This document shows positions 19,088 to 28,314 of a stretch of 64,000 nt of DNA, piece by piece (positions within the stretch are counted from its first letter, which is position 1; each line of letters begins with the position of its first letter). The stretch is from positions 124,001-188,000 of the forward strand of contig JAGYIS010000005.1 in assembly GCA_018402255.1 (NCBI GenBank), written 5' to 3'. A model generated the notes under the pieces. It saw nothing but the letters and a program-made list of their open reading frames with translations. It was not told the origin of the DNA and did no database searches. Source of the stretch: Marinobacter sp. (lineage in GTDB: Bacteria > Pseudomonadota > Gammaproteobacteria > Pseudomonadales > Oleiphilaceae). The position numbers and the translations under genes are program-made.

Positions 19088-20782
19088 CTAAATCAGCACC
19101 CGTTTTGCTTGCCCCGGTCGTTGGTGTGCCTGCCACTGGTCATCCATATGGACCTGCACATCCTCAGGTTGCAGGGGCTCCCTGCCCCGGATCAGGTCGG
19201 CTGCCCGCTCGGCCACCATGATGGTGGGTGCGTTCAGGTTGCCATTGGGTATGGTCGGGAAGATGGACGAATCCACCACCCGCAGGTTCTTGATGCCGTG
19301 TACCCGAGTATCCGGGCCGACCACGGCGAATTCGTCGGAGCCCATTTTGCATGAGCAGGACGGGTGATAGGCGCTCTCCACCGCCTGGCGCACAAAGGCG
19401 TCGACTTCGTCATCGCTCTGCACAGCCACGCCGGGCTGGATTTCCGCACCCCGGTAGTCGTCCATGGCGGGCTGGTTGATGATCTCACGAGTCAGGCGCA
19501 CGCAGTCCCTGAAGCCTTCACGGTCGGCTTCGTGTTCCAGGTAATTGAAGCGGATTGCGGGCGCCTGCTTCGGATCGGCAGATTGCACGTGAACATGGCC
19601 CCGGCTTTTCGGCTTGTTATGGCCGATGTGCAGCTGGAAGCCATCGCCGTCAAAGGCTTCCTTGCCGTCGTAGCGCATGGCCGCCGGCAGGAAGTGGTAT
19701 TGCAGGTCTGGCCACTCAACACCCGCCTTGGAGCGGATAAAACCGCAGGACTCGAAGTGGTTGGTGGCGCCCAGCCCGTCTTTGCGCAGAATCCAGCGCA
19801 CGCCGATCTTGAGCTTGTTCCACCAGTCCAGCTTGCCGTTGAGCGACACCGGCTGTTTGCAGCGGAACTGGAAGTAGAATTCCAGGTGATCCTGCAGATT
19901 CTCACCCACGCCGGGCAGCTCGTGCTTGACCTCAATACCGGCCTGTTCCAGCACCTCTCGTTTGCCGATACCGGACAGCTGCAGCAGATGGGGTGAACCA
20001 ATGGAACCGGCAGACAGAATCACTTCCTCGGCGGCATTGGCCTCGTGCATCTTGCCGCCCTGCTCGTAACGCACACCGGTGGCGGTTTTGCCATCCGCGC
20101 CACCGAGTAACACCTTGTGCACAAGGGCATGGGTCACCACCGTCAGGTTCGGTCGCGCCATGGCCGGGCGCAGGTAGGCGTTGGCCGTGGACCAGCGGCG
20201 ACCGTTCTTCACGGTCATGTGCATGGCACCGAAGCCTTCCTGCTGGGCGCCGTTGTAATCGGTGGTTTCGAGATAGCCGGCATCCACACCCGCCTTGATG
20301 AACGCCTTGTACAACGGGTTACGCATGTTGTTGCCGTTGTTGACGCCCAGCGGGCCAGTGTCGCCCCGGTAGTCATCACCGCCAAAGGCCCAGGTCTCCG
20401 CCTTTTTGAAATACGGCAGCACGTTCTGGTAATGCCAGCCAGTGGCGCCCTCGGAATCCCACTCGTCGAAATCCCGGGCGTGGCCACGAACATAGACCAT
20501 GCCGTTGATGGACGAGGAGCCGCCCAGCACCTTGCCCCGGGGACAGTGCATGCGGCGGTTGTCCAGATACGGTTCTGGCTCGGTCTCGAACTGCCAGGCG
20601 TACTTCTTGGTGTTCATGGGGATGGACAGGGCGGTGGGCATCTGGATAAAGATGCTCTTGTCGCTGCCGCCGGTTTCCAACAACAGCACCCGGTGGCGGG
20701 CGTCTTCGGTGAGGCGGTTGGCCAGCACACAACCGGCCGAGCCCGCGCCCACAATGATGTAGTCGTATCGGTTTTCTTTCAT
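19088..20782 (-). CDS. betA: Choline dehydrogenase
   Basis: A 564-residue GMC-family FAD enzyme that oxidises choline to betaine aldehyde and can continue to glycine betaine. The N-terminus [22 protein letters not shown] is the FAD site. The GMC signature [24 protein letters not shown] follows. The active-site His lies in [11 protein letters not shown] near the C-terminus. The start is ATG 20782, with AGGAG about eight bases upstream. Order betI-betB-betA with 27 bases between betB and betA marks an operon. Confidence 0.96.
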   Translation of the reverse strand: MKENRYDYIIVGAGSAGCVLANRLTEDARHRVLLLETGGSDKSIFIQMPTALSIPMNTKKYAWQFETEPEPYLDNRRMHCPRGKVLGGSSSINGMVYVRGHARDFDEWDSEGATGWHYQNVLPYFKKAETWAFGGDDYRGDTGPLGVNNGNNMRNPLYKAFIKAGVDAGYLETTDYNGAQQEGFGAMHMTVKNGRRWSTANAYLRPAMARPNLTVVTHALVHKVLLGGADGKTATGVRYEQGGKMHEANAAEEVILSAGSIGSPHLLQLSGIGKREVLEQAGIEVKHELPGVGENLQDHLEFYFQFRCKQPVSLNGKLDWWNKLKIGVRWILRKDGLGATNHFESCGFIRSKAGVEWPDLQYHFLPAAMRYDGKEAFDGDGFQLHIGHNKPKSRGHVHVQSADPKQAPAIRFNYLEHEADREGFRDCVRLTREIINQPAMDDYRGAEIQPGVAVQSDDEVDAFVRQAVESAYHPSCSCKMGSDEFAVVGPDTRVHGIKNLRVVDSSIFPTIPNGNLNAPTIMVAERAADLIRGREPLQPEDVQVHMDDQWQAHQRPGQAKRVLI

Positions 20783-20809
20783 ACGCAATCTCCTCTGTGG
20801 CCTGCGGGG

Positions 20810-22279
20810 TTAAAACGGGGCATCCAGATCCTGCATTCCGATGTAAACGGACTTGATCTGTGTGTAATGAGCGATGGTCTCGCGCCCGTTTTCCCGGCCA
20901 ATGCCGGAGAGTTTGTAACCGCCCACCGGCATTTCCGCCGGCGAGGCGCCGTAGCTGTTGATCCAGCAGATGCCGGCCTGGATCTGATGAATCACCCGGT
21001 GCGCCCGGCGGATGTCGTTGGTAAACACCCCGGCGGCCAGGCCAGTGTCGGTGTTGTTGGCCCGGTCGATCACCTCGTTTTCATCCCGGAAGGTGAGTAC
21101 CGACATTACCGGCCCGAAAATCTCTTCCTTCACGATGGTCATCTCGTCGGTGCAGTCGGTGAAGATCGTGGGCTCCACGAAATAACCACCTTTGGAATCC
21201 CCCGGCTCAAGGGCACGGCCGCCGTGGCTCAGGGTGGCGCCTTCGGCGATGCCCTTGCTGATGTAGCCCAGGACCAGCTCCTGATGCTTCTTGGAGATCA
21301 GTGCGCCGAAGTTGGTGGCCGGATTCATCGGGTCACCGGCTTTGATGTTCTTGCGGGTGCGCTCCAGCAGCCGTTCAATAAAGCGCGGGTAGATGTCTTC
21401 GTGCACAAAAACCCGGGTGCCATTGGTGCAGATTTCGCCCTGGGTGTAGAAGTTGCCTACCATAGCCGCAGAGATGGCGTTATCCAGGTCCGCATCGTCA
21501 AAGATGATCAGCGGAGATTTACCACCCAGCTCCATGGTCACGTCTTTCAGGGACGAAGCAGCCGCCGCCATCACCTTCTTGCCGGTGGCCACTTCGCCGG
21601 TGAACGACACCTTGGCAATCTCCGGATGATGGGTCAGCCACTGGCCCACTTCGGAGGCGCCCTGCACCACATTAAACACGCCCGCCGGAACGCCGGCTTC
21701 GATGAAGATTTCCGCCAGCTTGACCGCACCCATCGGGGTTTCTTCCGACGGTTTGAAGATCATGGCGTTGCCACAAGCCAGCGCCGGGGCGGACTTCCAG
21801 CAGGCGATCTGGATGGGATAATTCCAGGCGCCAATGCCGGCGCAGATACCCAGGGGCTCCCGACGGGTGTAGTAGAAGTCACCGCCCAAATCCTGCTGGT
21901 TGCCCTCGATGGAGGGTGCCAGGCCGGCAAAGAATTCGATGGCATCGGCACCGGTCACCACATCCACGGCTTCGGCTTCCTGCCAGGGCTTGCCGGTGTC
22001 GCGTACTTCCACCGCCGCCAGTTCGTCATTACGTTCTCTGAGCAGCGCCACCGCTTTGAGCAGAATCCGGCTGCGCTCAATGGCCGGGGTGGCCGCCCAC
22101 TGGGCAAACCCGGCGCGGGCACTTTCAATGGCGGCCTGCTGTACGGCTTCATCCGCCACTTCCACCTGGTAAATCACCTGGCCGGTAGCCGGATTCACCA
22201 CCGGGAAGGTCTCACCGGAACGGTTGGCCAGAAAACGGCCATGGACAAAGTTATGAACAACGGGAACAGATGCAGACAT
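20810..22279 (-). CDS. betB: Betaine aldehyde dehydrogenase
   Basis: A 489-residue NAD(P)-dependent aldehyde dehydrogenase that converts betaine aldehyde to glycine betaine. The family signatures are present: active-site Glu in [11 protein letters not shown] and nucleophile Cys in [14 protein letters not shown], with the cofactor loop [12 protein letters not shown]. The start at 22279 ([16 protein letters not shown]) fits homologues. It lies between betI and betA. Confidence 0.96.
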   Translation of the reverse strand: MSASVPVVHNFVHGRFLANRSGETFPVVNPATGQVIYQVEVADEAVQQAAIESARAGFAQWAATPAIERSRILLKAVALLRERNDELAAVEVRDTGKPWQEAEAVDVVTGADAIEFFAGLAPSIEGNQQDLGGDFYYTRREPLGICAGIGAWNYPIQIACWKSAPALACGNAMIFKPSEETPMGAVKLAEIFIEAGVPAGVFNVVQGASEVGQWLTHHPEIAKVSFTGEVATGKKVMAAAASSLKDVTMELGGKSPLIIFDDADLDNAISAAMVGNFYTQGEICTNGTRVFVHEDIYPRFIERLLERTRKNIKAGDPMNPATNFGALISKKHQELVLGYISKGIAEGATLSHGGRALEPGDSKGGYFVEPTIFTDCTDEMTIVKEEIFGPVMSVLTFRDENEVIDRANNTDTGLAAGVFTNDIRRAHRVIHQIQAGICWINSYGASPAEMPVGGYKLSGIGRENGRETIAHYTQIKSVYIGMQDLDAPF

Positions 22280-22341
22280 AAGCGGTTGGTAACCTCGATT
22301 CGGTGTCTTCAGGCCTTGTGGGCCATGGCATTCGCGTTGGC

Positions 22342-22935
22342 TCAGGCGCTTGCCCGGGCCAGTGTCTCGTGAACGAACTGCTTGCAAAGCCGCTCGCCGG
22401 CTTCAAAGCTTTCTGCCGGGTCCAGGCTCAGGGCGCTGCGCAACCAGAAGCCATCAATCATCGCCGCGGTTTGTCGGGCCGCTTCCGTGGCCTGATCCGC
22501 CGGCAACGCCTGGGCAAAGGAATAGCGCAGGTTGCTGTACAGCCGGGCGTTGTTGATCTGCTGCAGGCGCTTCAGCCCCGGCTCGTGCATGGATCGAGCC
22601 CAGAAGCTGAGCCAGGTTTTCGCCGCCAGTGCCGAGCGCTGGAACTCGGAAAAGTTGGACTCAATGATGCAATCCAGCCGCTGGGCCGGGGAGCGATCGG
22701 TTTTCGCCATGCGCTCCCGAAGCTCCTTGCCGAGCTGATCCAGCAGATAACGCAAAGCCGCTTCGATCAGCCCCTGCTTGCCCCCGAAGTAATGGCTGAT
22801 GATGCCGGACGACATGCCCGCCCGCTTGCTGATGCTGACAATGGTGGTGTTCTGCATCCCCAGCTCGGCGATGGACTCCATGGTGGCGTCGATCAACTGT
22901 TGGCGACGAGTGTCTTTGATTCCGACTTTTGGCAT
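22342..22935 (-). CDS. betI: Choline-responsive repressor BetI (TetR family)
   Basis: A 197-residue TetR repressor starting [22 protein letters not shown], as in BetI. The helix-turn-helix includes [24 protein letters not shown]. The C-terminal domain ([35 protein letters not shown]) matches the choline-binding part. BetI represses the bet operon without choline. A perfect palindrome with core TTGAACGTTCAA sits about 25-50 bases upstream of the start and is its likely operator. Confidence 0.95.
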   Translation of the reverse strand: MPKVGIKDTRRQQLIDATMESIAELGMQNTTIVSISKRAGMSSGIISHYFGGKQGLIEAALRYLLDQLGKELRERMAKTDRSPAQRLDCIIESNFSEFQRSALAAKTWLSFWARSMHEPGLKRLQQINNARLYSNLRYSFAQALPADQATEAARQTAAMIDGFWLRSALSLDPAESFEAGERLCKQFVHETLARASA

Positions 22936-22960
22936 GACAGGCGTACGCTTTTCCGTATTT

Positions 22961-22986
22961 TTATTAATTGAACGTTCAATTAATAA
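22961..22986. promoter_or_regulatory. BetI operator palindrome
   Basis: A perfect 26-base palindrome with 13-base arms centred on AAC|GTT, core ATTGAACGTTCAAT. This matches known BetI operators. It lies directly upstream of betI, where it would control betIBA. Confidence 0.85.
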
Positions 22987-23313
22987 AAAGGTTACAGAAA
23001 TGTGAGAAAGGATTCAAATATTCCTGACCAGACTACCATTTCCGGCGGGAGCCTGAATCGATCCAGCGTTGGGAGATAGCCATTCTTAACTTTAAACACC
23101 CGTTCCACGCGCCGGCTTGAAGCTGCAGCACCTGCTCGAACAGTTCTTCCGCGCGCCTCTGCAACCTCATTCGGCTCCATACGACTGACTCCTGCGGCTT
23201 TGTCCGCTTTCATTTCTCGATGGAGCTAAGATCCCTTTGCCAACAGCCCGTGACATGGCAAGGCTGCTTTGGTGATCAGGGGCAGGAGGGCCAATCTGTA
23301 TTTTATAATTCAA
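22987..23313. other. No convincing gene
   Basis: The stretch between the bet promoter and the LysR gene. A minus-strand frame at 22992-23213 has no recognisable domain, no clear ribosome site and an arginine-rich composition typical of shadow frames. It also runs back across the bet regulatory region. I see no RNA gene or repeat here. Confidence 0.4.
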
Positions 23314-24201
23314 TTAAATCGTCTGTTGGCTCAGCTCACCAGATAACAGCCTGATGAATTCCTTTACCTTGGCCGGCAAGTAGGCCCGCGCCGGATAAAC
23401 AGCGTGAACCGGAAAACTTCGCAAAGGCCTGTCTGTCAGCAGACGGACCAGCCTGCCGCTCTCAATATCATCCGCAAACACCCATAAAGGGCCAAGGTGG
23501 ATACCTTTGCCCTCGAGCACCAGCCTGCGTACCGCGGCGACACTGTTGACTGTGATGTTGCTTCGGACCTTCAAGTGCGAATAACGACTGCCATCGGCAA
23601 ATTCGATGTCACTTTTTGACTGGGCGGACGAGTACAAGATGAAGTTGTGCTGCTCCAGTTGGTCGAGGGATGTTGGTGTGTTCTGTTTATCCAGATATTC
23701 CGGGCTTGCCACCAGCACTCGCTGGTTATAGCCCAGATGTTTCGCGATCAGACTGGAGTCCGGCAGGTTGCCGATACGTACAGCGACATCAAGATCGTTC
23801 TCAACCAAACTCTCAAAAGGACTGCCCAGTATCAGCTCCACCGCCAGTTCAGGTGCCAGCTCTTGCAGTTTGCAAACCACGGGGACCACGAAGCGGGTGC
23901 CAAAATCCACCGGCGCTGTGACACGCAATTTACCGGTAAGCAGAGAAACGCCGCTCCTGATTTCCTCTTCCAACGCTAGTTGGTCATCCAGAATGACGCG
24001 TAGGCGCTCGTAATAGCGCTGCCCAAGCTCCGTCGGAGTGGTTCTTTGCGTGGAACGACGCAGTAACCGAACCTGAAGGCGATCCTCCAGTGCCGCGATC
24101 TGTCGGCTGACAGAGGATGGTTCGAGCTTCAGGCATTCTGCGGCCTTTTTGAAACTGCCCGATTCCACCACCCGAACAAAGAGTTGCTCGACGTGCCCCA
24201 T
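23314..24201 (-). CDS. LysR-family transcriptional regulator
   Basis: A 295-residue regulator. The N-terminal helix-turn-helix reads SGSFKKAAECLKLEPSSVSRQIAALEDRLQVRLLRRSTQRTTPTELG, the LysR signature. The effector domain begins near residue 90 (LRVTAPVDFGTRFVVPVV), as in the CrgA/AaeR group. I chose ATG 24201 (MGHVEQLF), which has AAGG upstream; ATG 24234 would add 11 residues. It is divergent from an SDR gene and probably controls it. Confidence 0.87.
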   Translation of the reverse strand: MGHVEQLFVRVVESGSFKKAAECLKLEPSSVSRQIAALEDRLQVRLLRRSTQRTTPTELGQRYYERLRVILDDQLALEEEIRSGVSLLTGKLRVTAPVDFGTRFVVPVVCKLQELAPELAVELILGSPFESLVENDLDVAVRIGNLPDSSLIAKHLGYNQRVLVASPEYLDKQNTPTSLDQLEQHNFILYSSAQSKSDIEFADGSRYSHLKVRSNITVNSVAAVRRLVLEGKGIHLGPLWVFADDIESGRLVRLLTDRPLRSFPVHAVYPARAYLPAKVKEFIRLLSGELSQQTI

Positions 24202-24339
24202 ACTTATTGCGCCTTGTGCATTTAATAAATGCAACTTAGCACTCTTCCTGCGTTGATCTCAATTCCATAGGCTGAATCCAAGGTACTCGATACGGCAACA
24301 TCGTGCTGAGCACCCGTCACTAACCAGAGGAGAGAAACC

Positions 24340-25095
24340 ATGGCAAAGATCAATTTGAATGGAAAAGTTGCGCTTGTTTCTGGCGGCGCCAAGAACCTCG
24401 GCGGGCTTATCAGCCGGGAATTTGCGGCAAGCGGAATGGACGTGGTGGTGCACTACAACAGCGATGCCACCGAAAAAGACGCGGAGGAAACAGTAGCCGC
24501 CATCCAGGGTATGGGCCGCAACGCGATTGCAATCCAGGGCGACCTGACGGAAGCAGCCAACGTAGAGGTGCTTTTTCAGCAAGCAAAAGATCATTTTGGA
24601 AGGATCGATGTGGCAGTCAACACCGTTGGGAAGGTACTGCGCAAACCGATTATCGAAACCACGGAAGCAGAGTTCGATGAGATGATGGCCATCAACGCCA
24701 AATCCGCCTACTTTTTCATCAAAGAGGCGGGACTGCATCTGAACGACAACGGCAAACTCATCACGATCCTGACCGCATTGCTGGCCGCATTTACCGATGG
24801 CTATTCGACCTATGCAGGCGGTAAGGCCCCCGTGGAACACTTTACTCGGGCCGCAGCCAAGGAGTTTTCCCCACGGGGCATTTCGGTCAACAACATCGCA
24901 CCTGGCCCCATGGACACTCCGTTTTTCTACGGCCAGGAAACCCCTCAGCGCGTGGAGTACCACAAGTCACAGGGTATGGGTAATCAGCTCACGATGATTG
25001 AAGACATTGTTCCCATTGTAAAATTTCTGGCATCAGAGGGCTGGTGGATAACTGGCCAAACGCTTTTTGCGAACGGCGGCTACACTACCCGGTAA
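24340..25095 (+). CDS. Short-chain dehydrogenase/reductase
   Basis: A 251-residue SDR with a Rossmann fold. The cofactor motif near the start is SGGAKNLGG and the second motif is NTVGK. The catalytic Tyr-x-x-x-Lys is in YSTYAGGKAPVEH. The position 13 residues before that Tyr, usually Ser, is Thr in ILTALLAAF. The C-terminal ITGQTLFANGGYTTR is typical. Substrate unknown. A GAGGAGAG ribosome site lies before ATG 24340. It is divergent from the LysR gene. Confidence 0.9.
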   Translation: MAKINLNGKVALVSGGAKNLGGLISREFAASGMDVVVHYNSDATEKDAEETVAAIQGMGRNAIAIQGDLTEAANVEVLFQQAKDHFGRIDVAVNTVGKVLRKPIIETTEAEFDEMMAINAKSAYFFIKEAGLHLNDNGKLITILTALLAAFTDGYSTYAGGKAPVEHFTRAAAKEFSPRGISVNNIAPGPMDTPFFYGQETPQRVEYHKSQGMGNQLTMIEDIVPIVKFLASEGWWITGQTLFANGGYTTR

Positions 25096-25184
25096 CACAT
25101 GGGGCTTATGTCGCCTCCGACCCTGTTCTCCGGAGGCGACACTCTTATCCAGATGATTCAGACCCACAGTGTCGGGAGACAAAC

Positions 25185-25472
25185 ATGAGAACACTGGTCG
25201 TGATCGTTGGGGGCATCATTCTTTGGGCAGTTGTTACTGGGATTGCCAGGCTGTTTCATAAACAAACGAGCAGAAGCTGGACACCAGTCATTATTTTCGC
25301 CGCCCTATGGCTCGTGATCACGGGCTGGAATGTCTGGGTGGGGGTGACGCAAGCCGGCTACACGGTCATGCAGGAGTTACCAATCTTTCTGTTGACCTAT
25401 TCTCTGCCCATCACTGTGGCGGTTGTTGTAAAGCGCAATCTCGACAAGCGCGGGCGGCAACGCCTCGGCTGA
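25185..25472 (+). CDS. Small membrane protein of unknown function
   Basis: A 95-residue protein with an N-terminal TM helix (MRTLVVIVGGIILWAVVTGIA) and two more hydrophobic segments, ending in a basic tail KRNLDKRGRQRLG. GGGAGA lies before ATG 25185. No family recognised. The stop codon lies inside the left arm of the outermost attC, so the gene sits exactly at the distal integron boundary. It is probably chromosomal, not a cassette, because it is on the far side of the last attC. Confidence 0.6.
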   Translation: MRTLVVIVGGIILWAVVTGIARLFHKQTSRSWTPVIIFAALWLVITGWNVWVGVTQAGYTVMQELPIFLLTYSLPITVAVVVKRNLDKRGRQRLG

Positions 25473-25560
25473 ACAGCGTGGCGGAGCGCAGATAGCGCAG
25501 CGAAATGGGCGTCCGGTGTAGGGCCAGAGGCCCGGAACGAACTACAACAATTTGTTAAGT
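25468..25560 (-). repeat. attC site 1 (outermost, 93 bp)
   Basis: Left core GCTGAAC and right core GTTAAGT (fits GTTRRRY) bound an imperfect inverted repeat. It is the distal end of the cassette array and belongs to the ABM-like cassette to its right. Confidence 0.75.
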
Positions 25561-25691
25561 GATTCCAGACTATCAGGCCCACCATCGAACCGAATGCACT
25601 CGGCAGATTCCAGTTTTGGGATCGATCAGGTAGTGCACCGCGTGTCCGACAACAGCCACTGGTTATGTGGCACGCAAACGATTTCGCTGAG

Positions 25692-26000
25692 CTACTCCTC
25701 GAGACTCCGCGTAAAGTCGTCAACTTCATCGTATACGGTCACGGAAATCCGCTCACCTATCTCCCGCATTCCTTTCATCTCGGACGGATTATCCGCCCCC
25801 CAAAAGGCCTTCCAGTTCTCTACTGAATCCCACTTTGCCACTGTCAGAATTTCAGTCGGATCTTCTGGGCTACGAAGCATAAAGCTTCCCAACGCTCCAG
25901 CCACAGCCTCATGTATGTGATTCGTGGTGCGGCTCCACACCTCTTGGAAGTTTGCGAAGTCATCTTCCTCTACCTTCCAACGGTAAATTACTCGAATCAC
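25692..26000 (-). CDS. Antibiotic biosynthesis monooxygenase-like (ABM) protein, integron cassette
   Basis: A short protein of about 102 residues starting VIRVIYRWKVEEDDFANFQEVWSRTTNHI, followed by FMLRSPEDPTEILTVAKWDSVENWKAFW. This is the ferredoxin-like ABM/DUF dimeric alpha-beta barrel pattern. The GTG at 26000 follows GGGAGG and is preferred over ATG 26036, which would lie inside the neighbouring attC. About 130 bases between the stop and attC 1 hold no recognisable gene. Transcribed away from intI, as expected for a cassette gene. Role unknown. Confidence 0.7.
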   Translation of the reverse strand: MIRVIYRWKVEEDDFANFQEVWSRTTNHIHEAVAGALGSFMLRSPEDPTEILTVAKWDSVENWKAFWGADNPSEMKGMREIGERISVTVYDEVDDFTRSLEE

Positions 26001-26014
26001 CTTACCTCCCTCTC

Positions 26015-26076
26015 TCATAACGCTCGGCTCACGCATCGGTTTTCAGCCGCAAATCGCCTGGATGGCCTTGTTAGCA
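26015..26076 (-). repeat. attC site 2 (62 bp)
   Basis: Starts TCATAAC and ends GTTAGCA; both cores deviate slightly from consensus. The left arm TAACGCTCGGCTCACGC is identical over 17 bases to attC at 29756. It overlaps the 3' end of the DUF523 gene. Confidence 0.65.
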
Positions 26077-26534
26077 TCTGCTATCTCATGTTGGCTAAAC
26101 ACCTGAATACCATTGCGACGAAGCAACGCTGCCGTAACACCTACACCGGGAATTCGGTTGCCTGAAAATCTACCGTCATAGATGAGGGAGCTTCCACAAG
26201 AAGGACTGGATTCAGCCAGTATCGCTATTTCAATGTTGAATTTTTTGCACAATTCCAAGGCAATCGAAGCGCCAGCTATGAAATCGTCGGTGACAATATC
26301 GCCGCACTTTTCAACAACATCAGCTTCGCCATCTAATACACGGGTGCCGCTTCCTTCGACAATCTCTGCAGGCTTCCTGGGGATACTCATTCCGGCCTCA
26401 ACTTCGGGGCAAACTGAAACAATCCGGCCTTCAGATATCCACCCCGCTATAAGTTCGTCATTCACCGAAAGGCTCCCTCCATCATATCGAACCCTCTTGC
26501 CAAGAAGGCAGGCACTCATCAATACTTTTTTCAA
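26043..26534 (-). CDS. DUF523 family protein, integron cassette
   Basis: A 163-residue protein starting MKKVLMSACLLGKRVRYDGG, the typical DUF523 opening, with CPEVEAGMSIPR and SPSCGSS, both conserved Cys blocks of the family. The function of DUF523 is not established; the Cys residues suggest metal or Fe-S binding. The start appears to be TTG at 26534, because the family N-terminus begins there; an internal ATG at 26519 is the alternative. The last codons lie inside attC 2, so the recombination site supplies the C-terminus. Confidence 0.8.
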   Translation of the reverse strand: MKKVLMSACLLGKRVRYDGGSLSVNDELIAGWISEGRIVSVCPEVEAGMSIPRKPAEIVEGSGTRVLDGEADVVEKCGDIVTDDFIAGASIALELCKKFNIEIAILAESSPSCGSSLIYDGRFSGNRIPGVGVTAALLRRNGIQVFSQHEIADANKAIQAICG

Positions 26535-26598
26535 AAGACTAGACTCCAGTATTGTGGTGCTATCGCTGAGCGAGGGGACGCCAGCCTCACGCGGTTGA

Positions 26599-27183
26599 TT
26601 ATGTGTTTTTTGTCCATATGAACTCCATCTGTTCTGCCGTTTTCACCGCCAATTCCTCACCACGCAACCGACTAACCAAATGTAAACTCATATCAATGCC
26701 AGCAGATATGCCGCCTGAACTCACAACATTGCCCTCATCGATCCATCGCACACCTTCGACCACGTTAAGCTGGCTAAACATGTTCCGGAGATCCGGAATG
26801 TCCTCTCGGTGAGTGGTGACTGTGCAGGACAATGATTGAACAGCTTTCGCTAGTAAGAAAATACCAGTGCAAACGGTAGCAACGAGTTTCACGGAGTGAA
26901 CTTGGCGCTCGATCCAATCGGTGACCACTTTATTGTGCATTTCGGAAGTGTGCACCCCGCCGGAAATTACCAACACATCCAGTGGCGGATGATCCTCAAT
27001 AGAGTAATCGGGAAGCACTTTAAAACCGGCTCGGGCCGACACCACGGCATTGTGTTCCGCGATTAAAAATACCGTGAATGGCTTGCTCCCGTTACACACC
27101 CGCGAAGCGGTGGAGAACACCTCGAAAGGCCCTGAAAAATCGAGTACTTCGGCATCGGGGTAGATAAAAATTCCGATATTCAA
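26599..27183 (-). CDS. DJ-1/PfpI-family protein (isonitrile hydratase-like)
   Basis: A 194-residue class I glutamine-amidotransferase-like fold. MNIGIFIYPDAEVLDFSGPFEVF is the standard opening of the GlxA/InhA group. The nucleophile Cys105 lies in VATVCTGIFLLAKA, and WIDEGNVVSSGGISAGIDMSLH is the conserved C-terminal block. There is no AraC DNA-binding domain, so it is the stand-alone enzyme form. Relatives hydrate isonitriles, but the substrate here is unknown. No clear attC separates it from DUF523 on one side or DUF2938 on the other. Confidence 0.85.
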   Translation of the reverse strand: MNIGIFIYPDAEVLDFSGPFEVFSTASRVCNGSKPFTVFLIAEHNAVVSARAGFKVLPDYSIEDHPPLDVLVISGGVHTSEMHNKVVTDWIERQVHSVKLVATVCTGIFLLAKAVQSLSCTVTTHREDIPDLRNMFSQLNVVEGVRWIDEGNVVSSGGISAGIDMSLHLVSRLRGEELAVKTAEQMEFIWTKNT

Positions 27184-27257
27184 TCAATTCACCTCAAAAA
27201 CATAATTTCTGATAAAAGCAGCAATATTCATTTTATTTCCTGAGTTCAGTTTCGATT

Positions 27258-27749
27258 CTATATGGACTTGAGAAATTGTACTGCCCACGCCGAAAAATAA
27301 AGGCCGAGACCAAAAACCGCATGTGTTAACAGACTCTGTAGGCGCGCAGACGCCGGATGTTGTGTGCGAGAGGCCATCAATCCGGCACCCATGCCCGGCT
27401 GCATCAGCAGGAAGGGTGCTGCAACGGTACCTATGCCAACTGCAAGCGCAGGACCAAGCGTTGGGTTGTGAGACCATGATTCCCCCCAGATACCAATTAA
27501 TAAGGCAGCGAATGCGATGCCTATCAAGTAGTGAGCTGTCCACCCGATGACGTGCTCTCCACGCACAGTAGGAGATGCAGCAATCGCGTCGTGACGGAAT
27601 TGCCCGCCTGCCATGTGGGCTATCCATCGTCCCACCATCCCGTAGTTTGGGAGCGGAATGCCGAACAATGGCTTGCGAATGATGCTCCACAAGTCCATTA
27701 CTACGGTAGCTCCAATACCGATGAACAATACGAGTTGTAGATTGCTCAT
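27258..27749 (-). CDS. DUF2938 membrane protein
   Basis: A 163-residue protein with about four TM helices starting MSNLQLVLFIGIGATVVMDLWSIIRKPLFG, and containing YGMVGRWIAHM and GWTAHYLIGIAFAALL, as in DUF2938 proteins. Function unknown. The start at 27749 has GGGAGA seven bases upstream. It is divergent from a MerR gene, with a SoxR-like operator and a 19-bp promoter spacer between them, so it is the probable target of that regulator. Confidence 0.8.
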   Translation of the reverse strand: MSNLQLVLFIGIGATVVMDLWSIIRKPLFGIPLPNYGMVGRWIAHMAGGQFRHDAIAASPTVRGEHVIGWTAHYLIGIAFAALLIGIWGESWSHNPTLGPALAVGIGTVAAPFLLMQPGMGAGLMASRTQHPASARLQSLLTHAVFGLGLYFSAWAVQFLKSI

Positions 27750-27788
27750 AACTTTCTCCCTTGCTTGTCCAAGTTTGAGGCCAATGCT

Positions 27789-27819
27789 AGCGTACAACCT
27801 CAAGTCAACTTGAGGTCAA
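27789..27819 (-). promoter_or_regulatory. MerR-type promoter and operator of the DUF2938 gene
   Basis: The operator is CCTCAAGTCAACTTGAGG inside a 20-base unit with perfect 9-base arms (27797-27816). This is one base from the SoxR box CCTCAAGTTAACTTGAGG. On the minus strand, -35 TTGACC (27814-27819) and a weak -10 TACGCT (27789-27794) are 19 bases apart, the long spacing typical of MerR-activated promoters. Confidence 0.75.
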
Positions 27820-27828
27820 GGGGTAAGT

Positions 27829-28314
27829 ATGGATATTGCCGAAGTGGCCAAACGTTCTGGTGTGCCTGCCTCAACGTTGCGCTTCTATGAGGAAAAAGGA
27901 GTAATTTCCTCTATTGGCAGGCAGGGGTTACGCCGGGTTTTCGATGCCAACATATTGGAGCGGCTAGCGCTAATTGCGCTGGGGCAAGCAGTCGGGTTTT
28001 CGCTGGATGACATCGCCCGCATGATAGGGTCTAAAGGCAATCCTGATATTGATAGAAAATTACTGAGCAATAAGGCAGATGAACTGGACAGAAACATTCA
28101 GAAGCTGACAGTGATGCGAGACGGTCTTCGGCATGCGGTCGTTTGTTCTGCGCCAAGACATATGGAATGTCCGAAATTTCGTCGTCTGCTTGGATTGGCT
28201 GGTGATGGGGTAATTGGTGGTCACGGTAAGGGAAAACTTTCACAACGGCCGCGCTCTAACTCCCGGCAGACGCACCGGTTTGGAGCCGCGAAGCGGCGGA
28301 AAATCGGTCGCTGA
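27829..28314 (+). CDS. MerR-family regulator with attC-encoded C-terminus
   Basis: A 161-residue regulator. Residues 1-70 form the MerR DNA-binding domain (MDIAEVAKRSGVPASTLRFYEEKGVI), followed by a long dimerisation helix and a short effector loop with two Cys, Cys106 and Cys114 (CSAPRHMEC). SoxR has four Cys for its Fe-S cluster, so this is not SoxR, although the operator is SoxR-like. Residues from about 142 (ending THRFGAAKRRKIGR) are encoded by attC 3, so cassette formation replaced or extended the native tail. It probably activates the divergent DUF2938 gene. Confidence 0.85.
   Translation: MDIAEVAKRSGVPASTLRFYEEKGVISSIGRQGLRRVFDANILERLALIALGQAVGFSLDDIARMIGSKGNPDIDRKLLSNKADELDRNIQKLTVMRDGLRHAVVCSAPRHMECPKFRRLLGLAGDGVIGGHGKGKLSQRPRSNSRQTHRFGAAKRRKIGR

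Noticed and set aside
20117-22372. A 751-codon open frame on the plus strand opposite betA-betB
   Set aside because: It is the antisense shadow of two well-supported genes in GC-rich DNA. It has no domain pattern and is His/Gly/Val-rich, as antisense frames usually are.
22992-23213. A small minus-strand frame between betI and the LysR gene
   Set aside because: No domain, no clear start signal, Arg-rich composition; more likely non-coding.
25185-25472. Small membrane protein as the terminal cassette
   Set aside because: It lies beyond the outermost attC relative to intI, so it has no attC of its own.
25552-25920. A plus-strand frame overlapping the ABM-like cassette
   Set aside because: It is opposite a frame with family character and lacks any recognisable motif.
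27829-28314. MerR cassette protein as SoxR
   Set aside because: Only two effector Cys are present; SoxR needs four for its Fe-S cluster. Only the operator is SoxR-like.
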